Shown: positions 1-12,528 of the stretch, piece after piece
Position numbering within the stretch: the first letter of the stretch is position 1
Layout of the letters: each line of letters begins with the position of its first letter
DNA from: Cladorrhinum sp. PSN259
Taxonomy: Eukaryota > Ascomycota > Sordariomycetes > Sordariales > Podosporaceae
Assembly: GCA_033725935.1 (NCBI GenBank)
Contig: MU867073.1
Span: forward strand, 652,137 to 716,136
Reading direction: 5' to 3'
Length of the DNA stretch: 64,000 bases
The notes under the pieces: model-generated
Databases searched by the model: none
What the model was told of the DNA's origin: nothing
What the model saw: only the letters and a program-made list of their open reading frames with translations
Made by a program: the position numbers and the translations under genes

Positions 1-1468
1 AACGGTGAGTGGAGTGTTCATTCGTCAGTCCGCCCGCTCAACCTGGATCCTCTCCGTCTTGGCATCTCTTGCCAGCTTCCAGACCTGGCAAAGCTTGGCC
101 CCTGCCCATGCTGGCTTGACTTGACGTCTGTGGTGACGGGCGGGGCGTCGAGCTTTGGCCCTGGTCGCTTGGCGGCCGTGGAAGTTGGTCGCCCAGCATT
201 GGAGGGTGAGATCGAGCTTCGAACCTCTCCGCTTCCCCTTTATCGAGGGGAAGAAACAGTTTCGCGATGCTGCTGCATGTCATCGACTCTTTAGAGAATT
301 TGAGGGTTGTTTGTTGTGTGATGACGACGAAGGCTGGAACCCATGAACACGTGGACCCGTTCCGCACGGCACACAATAGTGTAAGGGTCGTTGCCGTCGT
401 TTGCCCTGGTGGTGAACAAAGAGCACAGGGGAAACAAGCATCACGCAAGCATCACAAGCATCTGTGGCGCTCTGTGCCTTCGCCAGCTTCCTATCACAAA
501 ACGGCAGGCCGCTGGTCGGTGGCGGGGCTCCCGGGGCAGATCTGTCGTTTAAGCTTGGCGGAGTCCTCGTGATTGACCAATCGCTTGACAGATAGATCTT
601 GGCTTGACATGTTTGGGAGGGTGACGCCAATTGGCCAAACTACACTAAAGTGCATCTGCACGATGAAAGTCGAACCAGACATGCCAGAATTTGCCGGCAG
701 AGGCCGCAGAGAGCCACAGAAATGATCGCCGCCCGAGCTCCGTTTTCTCAGCTTTTGGTGCTTTGGCCTGATTTCTGGCAAAAAATGAGCCGAACTCGAG
801 GGCCAAACGGTTGGATGCCACCATCAGAGACATTTGATGTCTCTTCCCGCCGTTGCTGTGTCGCCTGCCACATCCGTTCCGTACCCCTGTTCATCCATGT
901 TCGTCGTCGGTCGGCCATGATACCACCCAACCATTCCCTCCATTTCCCCCATCTCGGGTTGGTGCTGCGCAGAATATCGGGTTATTGGGGTATGGTCTTG
1001 GCTCCTTCTGCTTTGAGATGGTAATAAAAGTGCGGCCAACAGGGTCGCTATCACTGGCCCCGCGGGAAAAACTGGGGTCTTGGTTCGTTCTGTGCAGCTT
1101 CTAGCCATTTTCTGTACTTCCTCCTTGGTGGGCCAAGATAGAGCCCGCCTGGCTGGATGCGCATTCCCTGTCCATTGCCCGGCGCCCATTGTCGCCCCCC
1201 TCCCCCAGGTTGCCTTCGCCAGAGCAGCAAGAGTAGCAGAAAGAAGAGACCCTGGAAACATGCCGTCCTACCTAACGGATGATACGCGTGAACCCACCCA
1301 CCTGGGGTAACGCGACGTCTCTCTCTATCCCTCTCTCTCTGCGTGAAGGACCGTCGCAGCTGTCTCCGGAACTTTATTAAAACCCCTCCCCCGTCCCGTC
1401 CACCTAGACTTTCCTTTCTCTTCTCTTCCCATCGACACGATCAACGTCCACACTCAACATCGCCCATC
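1..1468 (+). promoter_or_regulatory. Upstream region and 5' leader of the amino-acid permease
   Basis: No convincing coding sequence is seen on either strand; the open frames here are short, overlapping and without recognisable motifs. Pyrimidine-rich tracts at about 1317-1341 and 1407-1430 precede the permease ATG, as is common in strongly expressed fungal genes. No specific binding site is claimed. Confidence 0.5.
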
Positions 1469-3265
1469 ATGTCGTCCTCAGAAGAGAAGGGCCATATCGG
1501 CACTCCTGAGAAGGAGGCGCCACCCCACTTCGCTGCCGGCGACACCGGCGACACCGGCGACAACCGCGAGGACGATTTCTGGACTCGCAATGGCCTCAAC
1601 CTCCGCTCCTTCCAGAAGCGTGACAGTGGTGCCGGCTCCATCGACTCGCTCGACCGGTCCATGAAGACTCGCCATCTGCACATGATTGCCATTGGTGGTT
1701 CCATCGGTGCTGGTTTCTTTGTTGGTTCCGGAAAGGCCCTCGCTACTGGCGGCCCTGCTACTCTCCTCATCGATTTCTCGATTATTGGTATCATGATGTT
1801 CAACACGGTCTACGCTCTCGGTGAACTCGCTGTCATGTTCCCCGTCTCTGGTGGCTTCTATACCTACTCTACTCGGTTCATTGATCCTTCCTGGGGTTTC
1901 GCCATGGGCTGGAACTACGTCATGCAATGGGCCGTCGTCGTGCCACTTGAACTGACAGTCTGCGGTATTACTGTCCAATATTGGAGAGACGATATTAGTG
2001 TCGGTAAGTTTTGAATGCTTCCATGATTCATGCGAATTTCAAACAAAGTGAGCTAACTTGTTCTCTTTTTTTCAATCGCAGGTGTCTGGATTACAGTGTT
2101 CCTCGTCGCCATTATGATCATCAACGTCTTCGGAACCCTTGGATATGCTGAGGAGGAGTTCTGGTCATCTGTTATCAAGCTTGGAGCGACCGTTGTCTTC
2201 ATGATCTTGGCCATCGTCCTCGTCTGCGGTGGTGGTCCCTCCGGTTCTAGATACGACAGCTACTCTGGCGGCAAGCTTTGGCAAGATCCCGGTGCGTTTG
2301 CCAACGGTTTCCGTGGCTTCTGCTCCGTCTTCGTCACTGCTGCTTTCTCCTTCTCCGGTACCGAGCTTGTCGGTCTTGCTGCTGCTGAGGCTCGCAATCC
2401 CGTCAAGTCCCTTCCCGGTGCTATCAAGCAGGTCTTCTGGCGTATCACCCTCTTCTACATCTTGGGTCTTACTTTCATCGGCCTCCTAATCCCCCACGAT
2501 GACGAGTCCCTCCTCGGCAACGGCAGCCTCATCGATGTCCATGCCTCCCCCTTCGTCCTTGTCGGCAAGTACGCCAACCTCAAGGGCTTCGACTCGTTCA
2601 TGAACGTCATTATCCTCATCTCCGTCTTGTCCATTGGTGTCTCCGGTGTCTACGGTGGTTCCCGTACCCTCACTGCTCTTGCCCAGCAGGGTTACGCTCC
2701 CAAGATCTTCACGTACATCGATCGCTCCGGCCGCCCTCTCATGTCTGTGCTCTTCGTCCTCGCCTTCGCTCCTCTCGCCTACATCAACCTTTCCGCTGAT
2801 GGCCCGACCGTCTTCGACTGGCTCCTCTCTCTTTCCGGTCTCGCCGCCCTCTTCACCTGGGGCTCCATTTGCTTGGCTCATATCCGCTTCCGCAAGGCTT
2901 GGCTCCGTCAGGGCCACACCCTCGATGAGATCCCCTTCAAGGCTGTTGGTGGTGTTTGGGGCTCCTATCTCGGCCTTGCCCTCAACATCCTCGTCCTGAT
3001 CGCCACCTTCTACACCTCCATTTGCCCCGTTGGCGGCGGCTACAACGATGCCGAGGGCTTCTTCAAGGGCTACATGGCCATGCCCGTCGTCATCCTTTTC
3101 TGGGTTATTGGTTACCTCTGGAAGCGCAGTGCATGGCTCCGCACCGACCAGATCGATGTCGACACCGGCCGCCGTGAACTCCCTTGGGACGAGATCAACG
3201 AGTGGCGCGCCCAGCTCGCTGCCATGCCCGCATGGAAGAGAGTTCTCCACACCGTCTTCGTATAA
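1469..3265 (+). CDS. Amino-acid permease (YAT/INDA1-like, APC superfamily)
   Basis: Two exons, 1469-2003 and 2082-3265, give 572 aa. The intron (2004-2081) has donor GTAAGT, an AGCTAAC branch and acceptor CGCAG, and the join keeps frame (codon G|GT). The cytoplasmic N-tail (about 1-55) is hydrophilic. The first membrane segments carry the family signature IGGSIGAGFFVGSGKAL followed by a GGPATLLIDF-type stretch, and about 12 hydrophobic segments follow. The C-terminus reads ELPWDEINEWRAQLA and ends in a short hydrophobic stretch, as in fungal general amino-acid permeases. This family moves amino acids with protons across the plasma membrane. The ATG at 1469 was chosen because the in-frame sequence upstream has no ATG. 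Substrate range cannot be read from sequence. Confidence 0.93.
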
Positions 3266-4057
3266 AATCATGTATGATAGAGTTGTTCGCGGCGCGAATA
3301 GATTCTCATCATCATTATTATCATTTTGGTGTTTGTCTATATAACTCATACAGCGGGGAGGGTTGGTTGAGCCAATGATTTTCCATGTTTTACTCAATGG
3401 GGGTTGATGTATATGTAATGTTTTTCAGGATGATGGGAAGAAGGTATATCTGACAACCGGATATGTTTTTATGAACATTATGGCAAATGGATATCCTAGG
3501 ATCTGGGCAAGGGTGAATGAAGGGGGGGGGGGGTGAGGTGTAGTTTGTGTTTTTTCTTGATACCACATAACTTGTTTTTTGCTGTTGATGTCGTCGAGTA
3601 CATGGCGAAAAAGAAGAAAAGAATCCAATCTGTGCATTATGCACATATACATACTTCACTTTCATTCTCTCGTGACTTATGATGTGACTACTGTACACAG
3701 ACTGAGATTGAGCTACGATACGACACCAGAACTCGGATCAATCACCAGAGAGCTGACGTCTGTTCCACTTGAACGTCAACGGGCTTCAATGTCATAGGTA
3801 GATCATCATTGTGTCTCTTTCTGATGATGATGATGATGAGGTGGCAAAGATATAAACGACAAACAAAAATCGCGGATGGAACGGGAATACAGGACGGGAA
3901 ACCATGAAGACGGGTGGGCGGGAATCCTGAAGGGAGTTGAATTTTGTATTTTAGTGTAGACAAAGTGAGTGTTACTTGATGTCATTGGGTTTTTTGAGCC
4001 ACTTGAGTCTGTGCCGTGGAAGACCGGGGGGGGGGGGGGGGGGGCGGGCGGGGGGGG

Positions 4058-4096
<39 letters not shown>

Positions 4097-5456
4097 GGGG
4101 GTGGCGGGGGGGGGGGGGGGGGGGGGGCGGGGGAGGGCGNNNNNNNNNNCCATCAGGTTTTTTTTTTTTTTTTTTTGTTTTTCCAAAATTTTTTTTTACT
4201 TTATGTTTTTGGGTTTTTTTCCCCACTTTTGTCTTGGCCGGGGAAAAAAAACCCCCCCCCCCCCCCCCCCCCAATTCTTTGTCTCTTTGTTTCTTTTCAG
4301 GTTTTGTGCAGGGGTTTTTTTTTACGAAAGTGAGTTTGTAATTGAGTGACACGGGTGTGTTTCCTTTTTTGAGAAAGGACATAAGAGGGACTATGAGAGG
4401 GACTATGAGAGGTTATGTCCGGTTGTGTAGGGTAGGTAAGTGTATGTAAGTGTAGGTATGTAAGTGTATTTGTAGGGTACGTAGCGTACGGGTGAACGAA
4501 TTTATGTCCGCTTTGATAAGAATGGATGATTAATTTGTAAATGGGATTTTGGAATGTGAAGGAGGTGAGATGAATGATTTTTGTAATTAGATTTTTTTTT
4601 TTTTAAAAAAAAAAAAAAAAATTTTTTTGGTGATTGGATTCGGGAGTCAGATGAGATTGATTTATGATTGGATTTTGTAAGAGGGTGATATGAAATGCTA
4701 CATAGGATTTGGAATGAGTGGTATGTACATAAATGATGGACGGGATTTGTAAGTAATTTGTGAGCAAATAAAATTAGTCAGAATCTGCGAAGAGATGGCA
4801 TATATGATTTAGGAATTAATTAATTATGTAATGGAGCGAAACTTGGTAAGTATAGCATCTCTCTCTATCTCGCATTTTCTCCTAAACCCTGTTGATGATT
4901 GATAAGAGTCGATTTTGAGATTACGTATGTACCTCCATGTCCTATCTATTAAATCCCTTTTTGAATAGATATGTGTAGGTATATGTTGGATCTTGGCGGT
5001 ATGGATGGAAGTTCCTTGTTGATGTATAGCTTGAGGGTAGATTTACAATACGCCCAAGAGTAATAAAATTGCCGGTGGTGGTCGGGGTGAGTTGGTTACG
5101 GAGTTCAATGGCACTAAATAGTGAATTTGGAGTCGACCTTTTAGTTTTAAGCAGCTCAGGTTCTTGTCATGTACCGAGCAGTTGGTCTGGATGAGCAGAT
5201 TAGAGTAAAGGAGCTCGGGGCAACCTTGGATTTCTTGATGCAATGAATTATAGAATTTCTTTTTGAGAAAAACCCCTTCCAATTGCTTATTTTCAACAGT
5301 GAGAGACTCTCACTCAGAGTCGTCTGTTTGTGGTATTCAAGCATCATCCCAAGCGCCAAGCGCATGGTCCTCGCCCCACCCACACGTAAAACTCTTCACT
5401 CAGAGCAATCCACAGATATCCAAGCAATGTGAACCTCTTTCTCAACAGATGAACAA
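3266..5456. other. Gene-free, low-complexity interval
   Basis: It begins with the permease 3' UTR and then holds homopolymers, GTA-rich simple sequence (about 4425-4480), a T-tract/A-tract pair near 4591-4622, and AT-rich spacer up to the tRNA. The glycine- and proline-rich open frames near 3.8-4.4 kb are products of the G/C homopolymers. No gene is supported. Confidence 0.6.
4026..4272. other. Assembly gap with flanking poly-G, poly-T and poly-C runs
   Basis: Ten Ns occupy 4140-4149. On the left is more than 100 nt of almost pure G, on the right a poly-T run and then a poly-C run near 4252-4272. This looks like sequencing or gap-filling artefact around a hard homopolymer, so lengths here should not be trusted. 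Confidence 0.9.
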
Positions 5457-5535
5457 GGTCCGCTGGCGTAATGGCAGCGCGTCTGACTACGACGAGTAAA
5501 TCAGGAGGTTCCAGGTTCGACCCCTGGGCGGATCG
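5457..5535 (+). tRNA. tRNA-Arg (anticodon ACG) with a 7-nt intron
   Basis: A full cloverleaf can be drawn. The acceptor stem pairs 5457-5463 with 5528-5534 (one G-U). The D stem is GCGT/GCGC, the anticodon stem TCTGA/TCAGG (one U-G), and the T arm CCAGG-TTCGACC-CCTGG. The anticodon is 5489-5491 (ACG). The loop is seven bases too long; a 7-nt intron, 5493-5499, after position 37 restores a normal 7-base loop. The anticodon-arm sequence resembles other fungal arginine tRNAs. Internal A and B boxes are in place. Confidence 0.9.
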
Positions 5536-5585
5536 TTGGTTGTGAGGCTGCCGATCACGAATATTCTGAACCGGCAGCCACAGAC

Positions 5586-5592
5586 TTTTTTT
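5586..5592 (+). terminator. RNA polymerase III terminator of tRNA-Arg
   Basis: A run of seven T residues about 50 nt after the tRNA 3' end, the usual Pol III stop signal. Confidence 0.65.
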
Positions 5593-5645
5593 CCCGAGTT
5601 ATTTTCATCCTGACATGACCTGGCCTGGATAACAGAATGTTTGGC

Positions 5646-7692
5646 TCATGATCTGAAGTCGGCGCTCTCGTTGTGCAAGATTGAGTCCTTCCTGTCCAGC
5701 AGCGTCCCCGGGCTGGACATGCGCTGTGCAATATCTTGCAGTGACTTGTCAAAGTCTCTTCTCACTTCGACCACTGTGCGGAGGTGGTCAAGTCTGAGCG
5801 GCTCTCCCTTGTGTCGGGCGATGGTACGTGCCGTGTGTACTGCGTACGATATCTCGCGCCCGTTGAGACGCTCGGTGAGAAGCTCATCGATGTCTTCGTT
5901 AATATCCATGTCGATGTGCTCTGGTGGGATTGGTGTCAAATATTGCATCCACAGTTGCCGGCGCGTCTCCATGTCTGGTGGTCCGTATCCGAGTGCGAGA
6001 TGAATACGGGACTTCATGGCTGGATCGAATGTCTTGACGCGGTTTGTGGTGAGGAAAACCATGCCGGAGAAGAATTCAAGGTGTTTGAGGAATACTGGGA
6101 AACGGTCAGCCGGGGCCAAAATATTTGGGAAGAAAATGCAAGAAAACATACCGGCCACAAGAGCATTTCTCTCCTGGCTTCCTGGAGCGTCCCCTCGCCT
6201 CTCGAGGAAGACGTCTGCTTCATCGAGAAGGAGGACTGCGTTCCACCTCGTTCCGTAATGAAGAAGACGCTTCAGCCTGACTTCAAACTCGGATGGCCAG
6301 TTGTCCTTGTTGAGTTCGTCAAGACTGCTGGGAAGCAGAAGCCTTTTTGTTGCCTCGGCAGAGGTTTCTGTCATGTCAGTTAGTTCCAGTTTACCTAAAA
6401 GTTGGAACGAACTCACCGGCAGTCAGGGTCTTGCCGGACCCTGGACTTCCATGCAAGAGAATGACCAAGCCCTTTCCTTTCTGTTGTGCCTGGTCTCGGG
6501 CATTGCCGGGGAAGACGTGGGACTCAACCAGGGCACGCAGGGTAAGCTTCTGAGATTCCTTCAATAGCAACCTATCCCATACCTCGTCCTTCCATGTGAT
6601 CTCACTAAGATTGTCAACATAGTATCTGCACCACACCTTGCGAGAGGGCGAGAATCCGTAAGCAAAAGGTTGAGCGAGCAGAGGATCGGCTTCATCATTC
6701 TTCCTGATACTTGCTCGATTCAAGACTATCTCCTCGTCGATGAGGATTCTGTCCAGAACCACCCGTCCTAATTCGGTGAAAGGCAACCAGTACCCGCTTG
6801 ATTCGGGCAAATCCTCGCCATAATAACTATAGGGCGGTTCTTTCAGATACTGAGCAAGTCCATCGTAATGCATTAGCTGTATTCCTTTCAAGTTGAGAAA
6901 CCTCCTGCCACGTTCCCGTAACCTTTCCATGAGGCGAGATCTCTCCTCCTCATCCCTGGACCAGAACTCGATCGGATACACGGGAAGGGAGGAGATAACT
7001 GCAGGATTATCACCTCCAAAGTAGGCTTTTTGTCTGATATTGACAGTGCGCGTGGTGTCTCCTTTTATGTTCCCGTTGTAATCAGTGTACTGGCAGTAGA
7101 CATGGCAGATCTTCCCTGCGCTAGTGTACTCTTCATAGGCCGTTTTGATGCAACGCAACAGCCAGGGGTGGCCATTCTCTTCCATGTAAAGCAGACTGCC
7201 GGGAACGAAGATGGACCAGAGGGTGGCGTAGGTGACTTTGCCACTTTCCATGGTGGATAGCAGTCTATCCCTGGCCGGGCCGAGCTCTGACTTCATGAAG
7301 TCAAACAGCAATCCGAGATGCAGACGAACATCATCATCGTCTGTTGTTTTGCGGAGGGCGTCCAAGCCATCCCAGTGATGTATCAGCATTTGGAATGGGG
7401 TCTCCATCTCGACGGGCTGCTCAAAGTTGGAAGGGACCGAGGGATGGGATTTGATGACATCTCGAAAGGCACGCAGGATGAAGGGCGACTGAACTGCCAA
7501 GATGGTATTTTCTCTTCGTTGGTTTTTAGAAAAGACCTGCCAGACCACGAGCGCGTACTCGCGGTTCCCGCTCGCGTCGTCGACTGCGTAGGCGGCATTG
7601 AGGCCATTAACGAGGGTGTCTTCCTCTTGGTCCTTTTTGTTGATTCGTCTTTGGTAGACTCGGTGCTCGGGGCGTTTCCCAAATTCGGCCAT
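5646..7692 (-). CDS. AAA+ ATPase of the fungal DUF7025-AAA type
   Basis: Three exons on the minus strand (7692-6417, 6367-6152, 6094-5646) give 646 aa. Intron 1 (49 nt) has GTGAGT, ACTAAC and CAG; intron 2 (57 nt) has GTATGT, GCTGAC and CAG. Intron 2 is a multiple of three without stops, so an unspliced reading looks deceptively open. The first ~400 residues are the N-terminal region seen in this family (DUF7025-like). Walker A is GSPGSGKT (about 415-422), Walker B LLLDEAD (471-477), sensor 1 ends in TTN515, and an NGREI lid segment follows. The ATP-binding residues are intact, so an active ATPase is likely; the substrate is unknown. The start at 7692 is the first ATG in frame. It is head-to-head with the NACHT gene, 315 bp apart. 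Confidence 0.85.
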
Positions 7693-8007
7693 TTTTAACA
7701 GGTGCCGGTGATTCGTCTCAGATGAAGCTTTGTGGCAAAATGAAATTCCCAGGTCTTGCAAGACGTACGTTTAACGGGAAGGCGTAGCTCACTTTTGATA
7801 GGAGGGGAGGACAGGCACCCAACCCCTCTCGCTTGGGCACCTAAGCAAGCATTGGTCTAAAATCTGACTGCAGGCAGATATGGACGCATCCCGTCCTTCA
7901 TGATTGGTCTGATTATGGTGGTTCAATGGTGAAATTCCCCACTTTGCCTCCTGTATTAACAATGGAAACCTCCTTCCTCATCATTGACACCAAAAAGCGC
8001 ACCCAAA
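7693..8007. promoter_or_regulatory. Divergent intergenic region between AAA ATPase and NACHT gene
   Basis: 315 bp separates the two start codons, so both genes must share this promoter space. No individual site is asserted. Confidence 0.55.
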
Positions 8008-11000
8008 ATGACATCGACAGGAGAGCTTTTCTCCGCAGCTGTTGAAGAGCTTTTGTTTGAAGTAGCCCGCCATGATGCAAAGGGCCCTTTCTTTGCCGCC
8101 ATCAAGGAACTCAAGGAACAGCAGCAACGCGACCCTGTGGCCTTCAAAGAGCAACAACAATCGAAGCAATGCGCAGAGGAACTCCGCGGCTTCCTACAAC
8201 ATGCGTCCGTAAAGCGGAAACACGGCAATACCTTCAAAGTGGTGACCAAACTCGAACCTTTCATTTCGTCCCTATGCAAGATTGCTGGGCTCTGCGAGAG
8301 TATTCTCCAAGCAGCGCCCATGGCTGTTGCTGTTGTGTTTTCAGGTGCGCGGGTGCTGCTGGGTGTGGCAATAAAGATGCAGGAATGCTTTGAGAGCATC
8401 CTCGAGGCCATCCAAGACATCGACATTTACCTGCGTTGCTACGAGCGAATCCTCAAGGCGCACTCCCACAGCCGAGACATGCAGCTCAAGCTGATCACAG
8501 CCTACAAGAACGTGCTGCAATTCTGGTGGAAAGCAACAAAGGTTCTCTCAGAGAAAGCAATCATATCTTTGGCAAAGGGAATCTTTCGACCGATAGACCA
8601 CGAGATTGCAAACTGCCTTCGTCTCATCAAGGCCGATCGCGAGTCAATCCAGTTTCTTGTTGTCTCGAATGAGGCAGAGCTCAGTTACGAGGCACGGAGT
8701 GACAGGATCAAGGATCAGATTCTTCCCTGGGTACGCGCTGGACAAGACCCATCAAAACTCGATGTTCGCCACGAGCTGGCCGGAAGGCTCCATGTACATC
8801 AAGAAGGAACCTGTTCTTGGATTCTCGAAAACCCTGGGTACAAGCAGTGGTACACTTCTTCAGAAAGCTCGGTCCTCTGGTACAATGCCGCACCTGGATC
8901 TGGAAAATCCATCATGGCCTCCAGCATCATCAACCGTCTCAAGCAAGATGACCAAAGGGTCATTTATCATTTCTGCTCATACGACGATCCAACCCTTCGA
9001 CAACCCCTCAACATCTTTCGATCGCTGATTCTCCAGCTTCTCAGGCTAGCCGAACGGGTGCCAGACAGCATAAAGATGATATGGGAGGAGGAGCAACAGT
9101 TTAGCCCAAACCTGAAAAATCCATTTGTCGTCGAGAAGGTGACTCACGAGCTGCTAAAAGTTATCCCACGGGTACATGTCGTCATTGATGGTTTGGACGA
9201 ATGCCTTCATCCCCAGGCAAATGATCAAGGGCCAATACCGTTTTCAGCACTGGGCATGATTGGAAGTCTGGTCTCATTGGGATCTGAACGTCACGGAATT
9301 GCCAAATGGTTTTTTACAAGCAGGAAGGAAGGGCCAACCGAGTCCTCGATGCTGAAGCTAAATGCTATCGAAGTAACGCCGACAACAGAGGACCTGCACT
9401 CGGATATCACGTCCTACATCACCGACCGCCTTCGTGAATCGCAGAGCAAGTGGTGTCGAAAATGTGTTGCCGATGCAGCAGATGGAAATTTCCTCTACGC
9501 CAAGCTCAGGACTGATACGCTACTTCAGGAAGGACTGACATGCGAGGAGGATATCCACGAAGAGATGAACACATGGCCAAAAGGCCTGACTGGCTGCTAT
9601 TTACGCAGTCTTGAGAATTTGAAGAGTCGATCCCCAAGGGAACAGGAGTTTGCCAGGTGAGTCTCCTTCCAGGTTCATGACCCTGCCATGCTGAATATCG
9701 GCTAACCCAACAAAGACGGACCATCCTTATTCTTGTATCAACCATGCAGCCGCTGACACTGGCTGAGTTACGGGATGCATTGGCAGTCAGATTTGACAGC
9801 GCTGACTGGTCTCCCACCCGCCTACCCTCGCTCTCCTTGATCCAAGAACTCTGCGGTTCATTCATTTCTCTGGATCGATCAGTCCGTGGCACAGCCGAAA
9901 ATCCAATCGTCAAGCTCAGCCACAAGTCTGTCCAAGACCTCTTCTCCAGCAACCCAGAGGAGATTGGCGCTGCAGAGCATCTTCGGAAATATTTCGTCTC
10001 GGCTGATAAAGGGTCACTAGAAATGGGCCGGATTTGTCTGACATACCTGAAATATCAGAGATATTGGACTTGGAGTGGGTTGCCCGACGACTTTGAGACC
10101 GACCCAGAGCATGCATTTCTGCGATATGCTGCCGTATTCTGGTTCCAGCACCTCAACGATTACCCGAAACAAACAGCAAAGCTCCGCGAGGAAGTTCGCA
10201 CCTTCCTCAAGAGTCCGGCTATCTGGTCTTGCGTACGGGTACAGTCCAGAATTGCTGTCTATCTCTTTACCCGCTATGTTCGCGGCCGCACGCGTGGTTA
10301 CAGTGTTCGACTTCAAGGCTCCGGGTGGGGCATGGTTGACCACATTCCTACAACAATTCCTCTCTGGATGGACGAAGACAGCAATGAAAGTGGTGACCAG
10401 GAGCTTGTTCGGGAGTTCCATCACTTCATGCTTGAGTGGAGCGAGGCCCTGGCTTCAGGACGCGATGCCCTCTTGCGGTGCCCAATGCGCCCATCAGGGG
10501 TGGAGATATTCCCTGGACGCTCCAAATTCATGGAAAAGTCAATCAAGAGAGCGGCCATCGGCCCCCAACTCTCATTACAGGACCGTGATCTGGTGGTGGA
10601 CAGGATCTACACTGAGAAGGGAGTTTTCAAGGCTCGCCTATTTCACAGAACCACCAGTGCACGAGCGGACATTAACTGGGCGGTAGCGGCCCCATTTTCC
10701 AAGAATCCCGGCCCTTCCGGATCCTTTGTGTTGCCGAATTCAATGTTATCAGACACCTTTGGTCATTTACTAACGGACCCTGTCCCCTCTTTGACTGGAG
10801 GATTTGGATTCGATCTTGGCAAGCCCGAAGTCGTTATTGCCACAGGACAAGTGAACAAATCGTTTACGCCGCCTGAAGAGGTGTTAAAGGTCGTCTCCCA
10901 GGGTGGCACCACCAATCACTGGTGCATCGAAGCCTTGGTTCGACAACCGGACGTCAGCAAATTGGGCAGTGCGGTCGCTCTCAATCTTGGCTTGGTACTT

Positions 11001-12238
11001 CACCAACCTGAAGCTCCCCCCGAAGAAACTATCAAGGAGATTGATGATAGTTCTGAAAGCGAGTCTGAAAGCACCGATTCGGATGAGTACGAAGAAGAGG
11101 AGGATGAAGACGAAGAAGAAGAGCACGATGAAGAGCCAGACAGTGGATCGGGAGAGGGATCCGGTCGATCGGACTCATCAAGTGCGGAGAGCGCACCGGA
11201 TGACGAGACTTGCAAATCGCCCAAGAACATGTTGGTGATTTTGACTCCGAAGGGTGACCCAATCTGGATTCCCCAATGCTTCACGTCCACTCTTAGGACC
11301 CAGCTCACGGGTGCTTTCCATCCGACACAAAACGTTTTTGCATGGATCCTTAACCCTCATGAACTTTGCGTTGCAGATATCTCAACTGGCAACGTCAAGA
11401 AGTACAAGCTGCCCGAGACACCAAACGAATCCTCCTCTGTCCCATCACCATCGGCCATAGTCAGAGGTGAGTCTCTTTGTTGCAAAGATTGAAAGAACAA
11501 TTCATTAACGTTGTCGTAGAACTACAGTTTTCCTCAGACGGCAGTATTTTGCACTACCTGACTATCACTTTCCAGGCACAAAATGAAGAACTCACTACTG
11601 CCAGGTTGGCGATTTCTGCATTTCATGCGGATTTTGACAGTCAAGACCCAGATTTCAAGGCAACAGGGCTGAAAGAATGCTGCAGTCCAGTGATGGTCAC
11701 ATATCAATTCGATCAACCCTTGGAGGATTTGCCTATGCCGCTGGCCACTACTCACTGGGACATCAAACTCAATACAGTCTACGCACTCCTCCCAGTCTTG
11801 AGCTGCAGCGTCAAGGTCCTCAAGATTGGTCTCTTCACTCCCAGCAACGACCAATCTAGTCAGTCACTGCAGATTCAAACCCTCACCCAAACGGTATTCA
11901 TTCCATGCTCTTCGAACCGGCGAGGGCCAAAGATTTTGTATCAAACTAGCCCATCCAAGCCAGATGACTCTTTATATCTCGTCCTAGATTGTCACGCCGG
12001 CCCTAATATTCCAGGCGCAAGTTGGCCGACAGTCATCCGCTGGGCGATACCAAAGGTTGGCGGATGGAGAGCGTGGGACGATAACCAGGATGGAAGATGT
12101 GAGGAACTCAAGAGAGACCCAACAATTTCGCTACAGCAGATGATTAAGGGATCGTTTGTAGACTCGAACAGGGTATTTGAGGTGGCTATTCGGGCGGCTT
12201 TGGATTATACCAAGAGGGGATTTTTGAGTTGTTTTTGA
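8008..12238 (+). CDS. STAND/NLR protein: N-terminal DUF7708-like domain, NACHT NTPase, WD40-like C-terminus
   Basis: Three exons (8008-9656, 9716-11466, 11520-12238) give 1372 aa. The introns (59 and 53 nt) have GTGAGT donors and TAG/AAG acceptors, and both joins keep frame. Residues 1-250 form a helical N-terminal domain of the DUF7708 type found at the head of fungal NLRs. NACHT follows with P-loop APGSGKS (about 295-301) and Walker B VVIDGLDEC (391-399). The middle is helical. A strongly acidic, serine-rich segment is coded at 11040-11170. The C-terminal third holds short repeats such as FSSDGSILHYL and a DISTGNV segment typical of WD40-like propellers. The expected role is a ligand-sensing signalling switch, for example in allorecognition or response to other organisms; the ligand is unknown. 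The start is the first in-frame ATG. Confidence 0.85.
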
Positions 12239-12528
12239 GTGCAACGGGGTACACTAGGAAGAGTCAAGTAAGAGGTACTTTGTACGCTCTCACAGACAGA
12301 TCTTTTTGAACTACACGCGTATTAGTCCACAAGATCTGAACAACAACCGGGAGTTGCCTTTGTGATACGATGTAGCCGAGAATGTAATATAAAGTCGAGA
12401 CACAACCCCTGAAAGTGATTGCTGCACGAAAGTTAACTTTTGAATTCTTCACGCAAACCGAGTTTGCAGATTATCAATTAACAAATCAAGACATCAAACT
12501 GAGATTCTCTGAGACATTGCTCGGAGAG

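Noticed and set aside
2486..3397. 303-codon minus frame opposite the permease
   Set aside because: Antisense shadow of a strongly biased coding exon; acidic low-complexity translation and no motif.
3969..4349. Glycine-rich and proline-rich frames around the gap
   Set aside because: Created by poly-G/poly-C artefact and interrupted by Ns.
4425..4480. Telomere-like GTA-rich sequence
   Set aside because: No regular TTAGGG units; just simple sequence near the gap.
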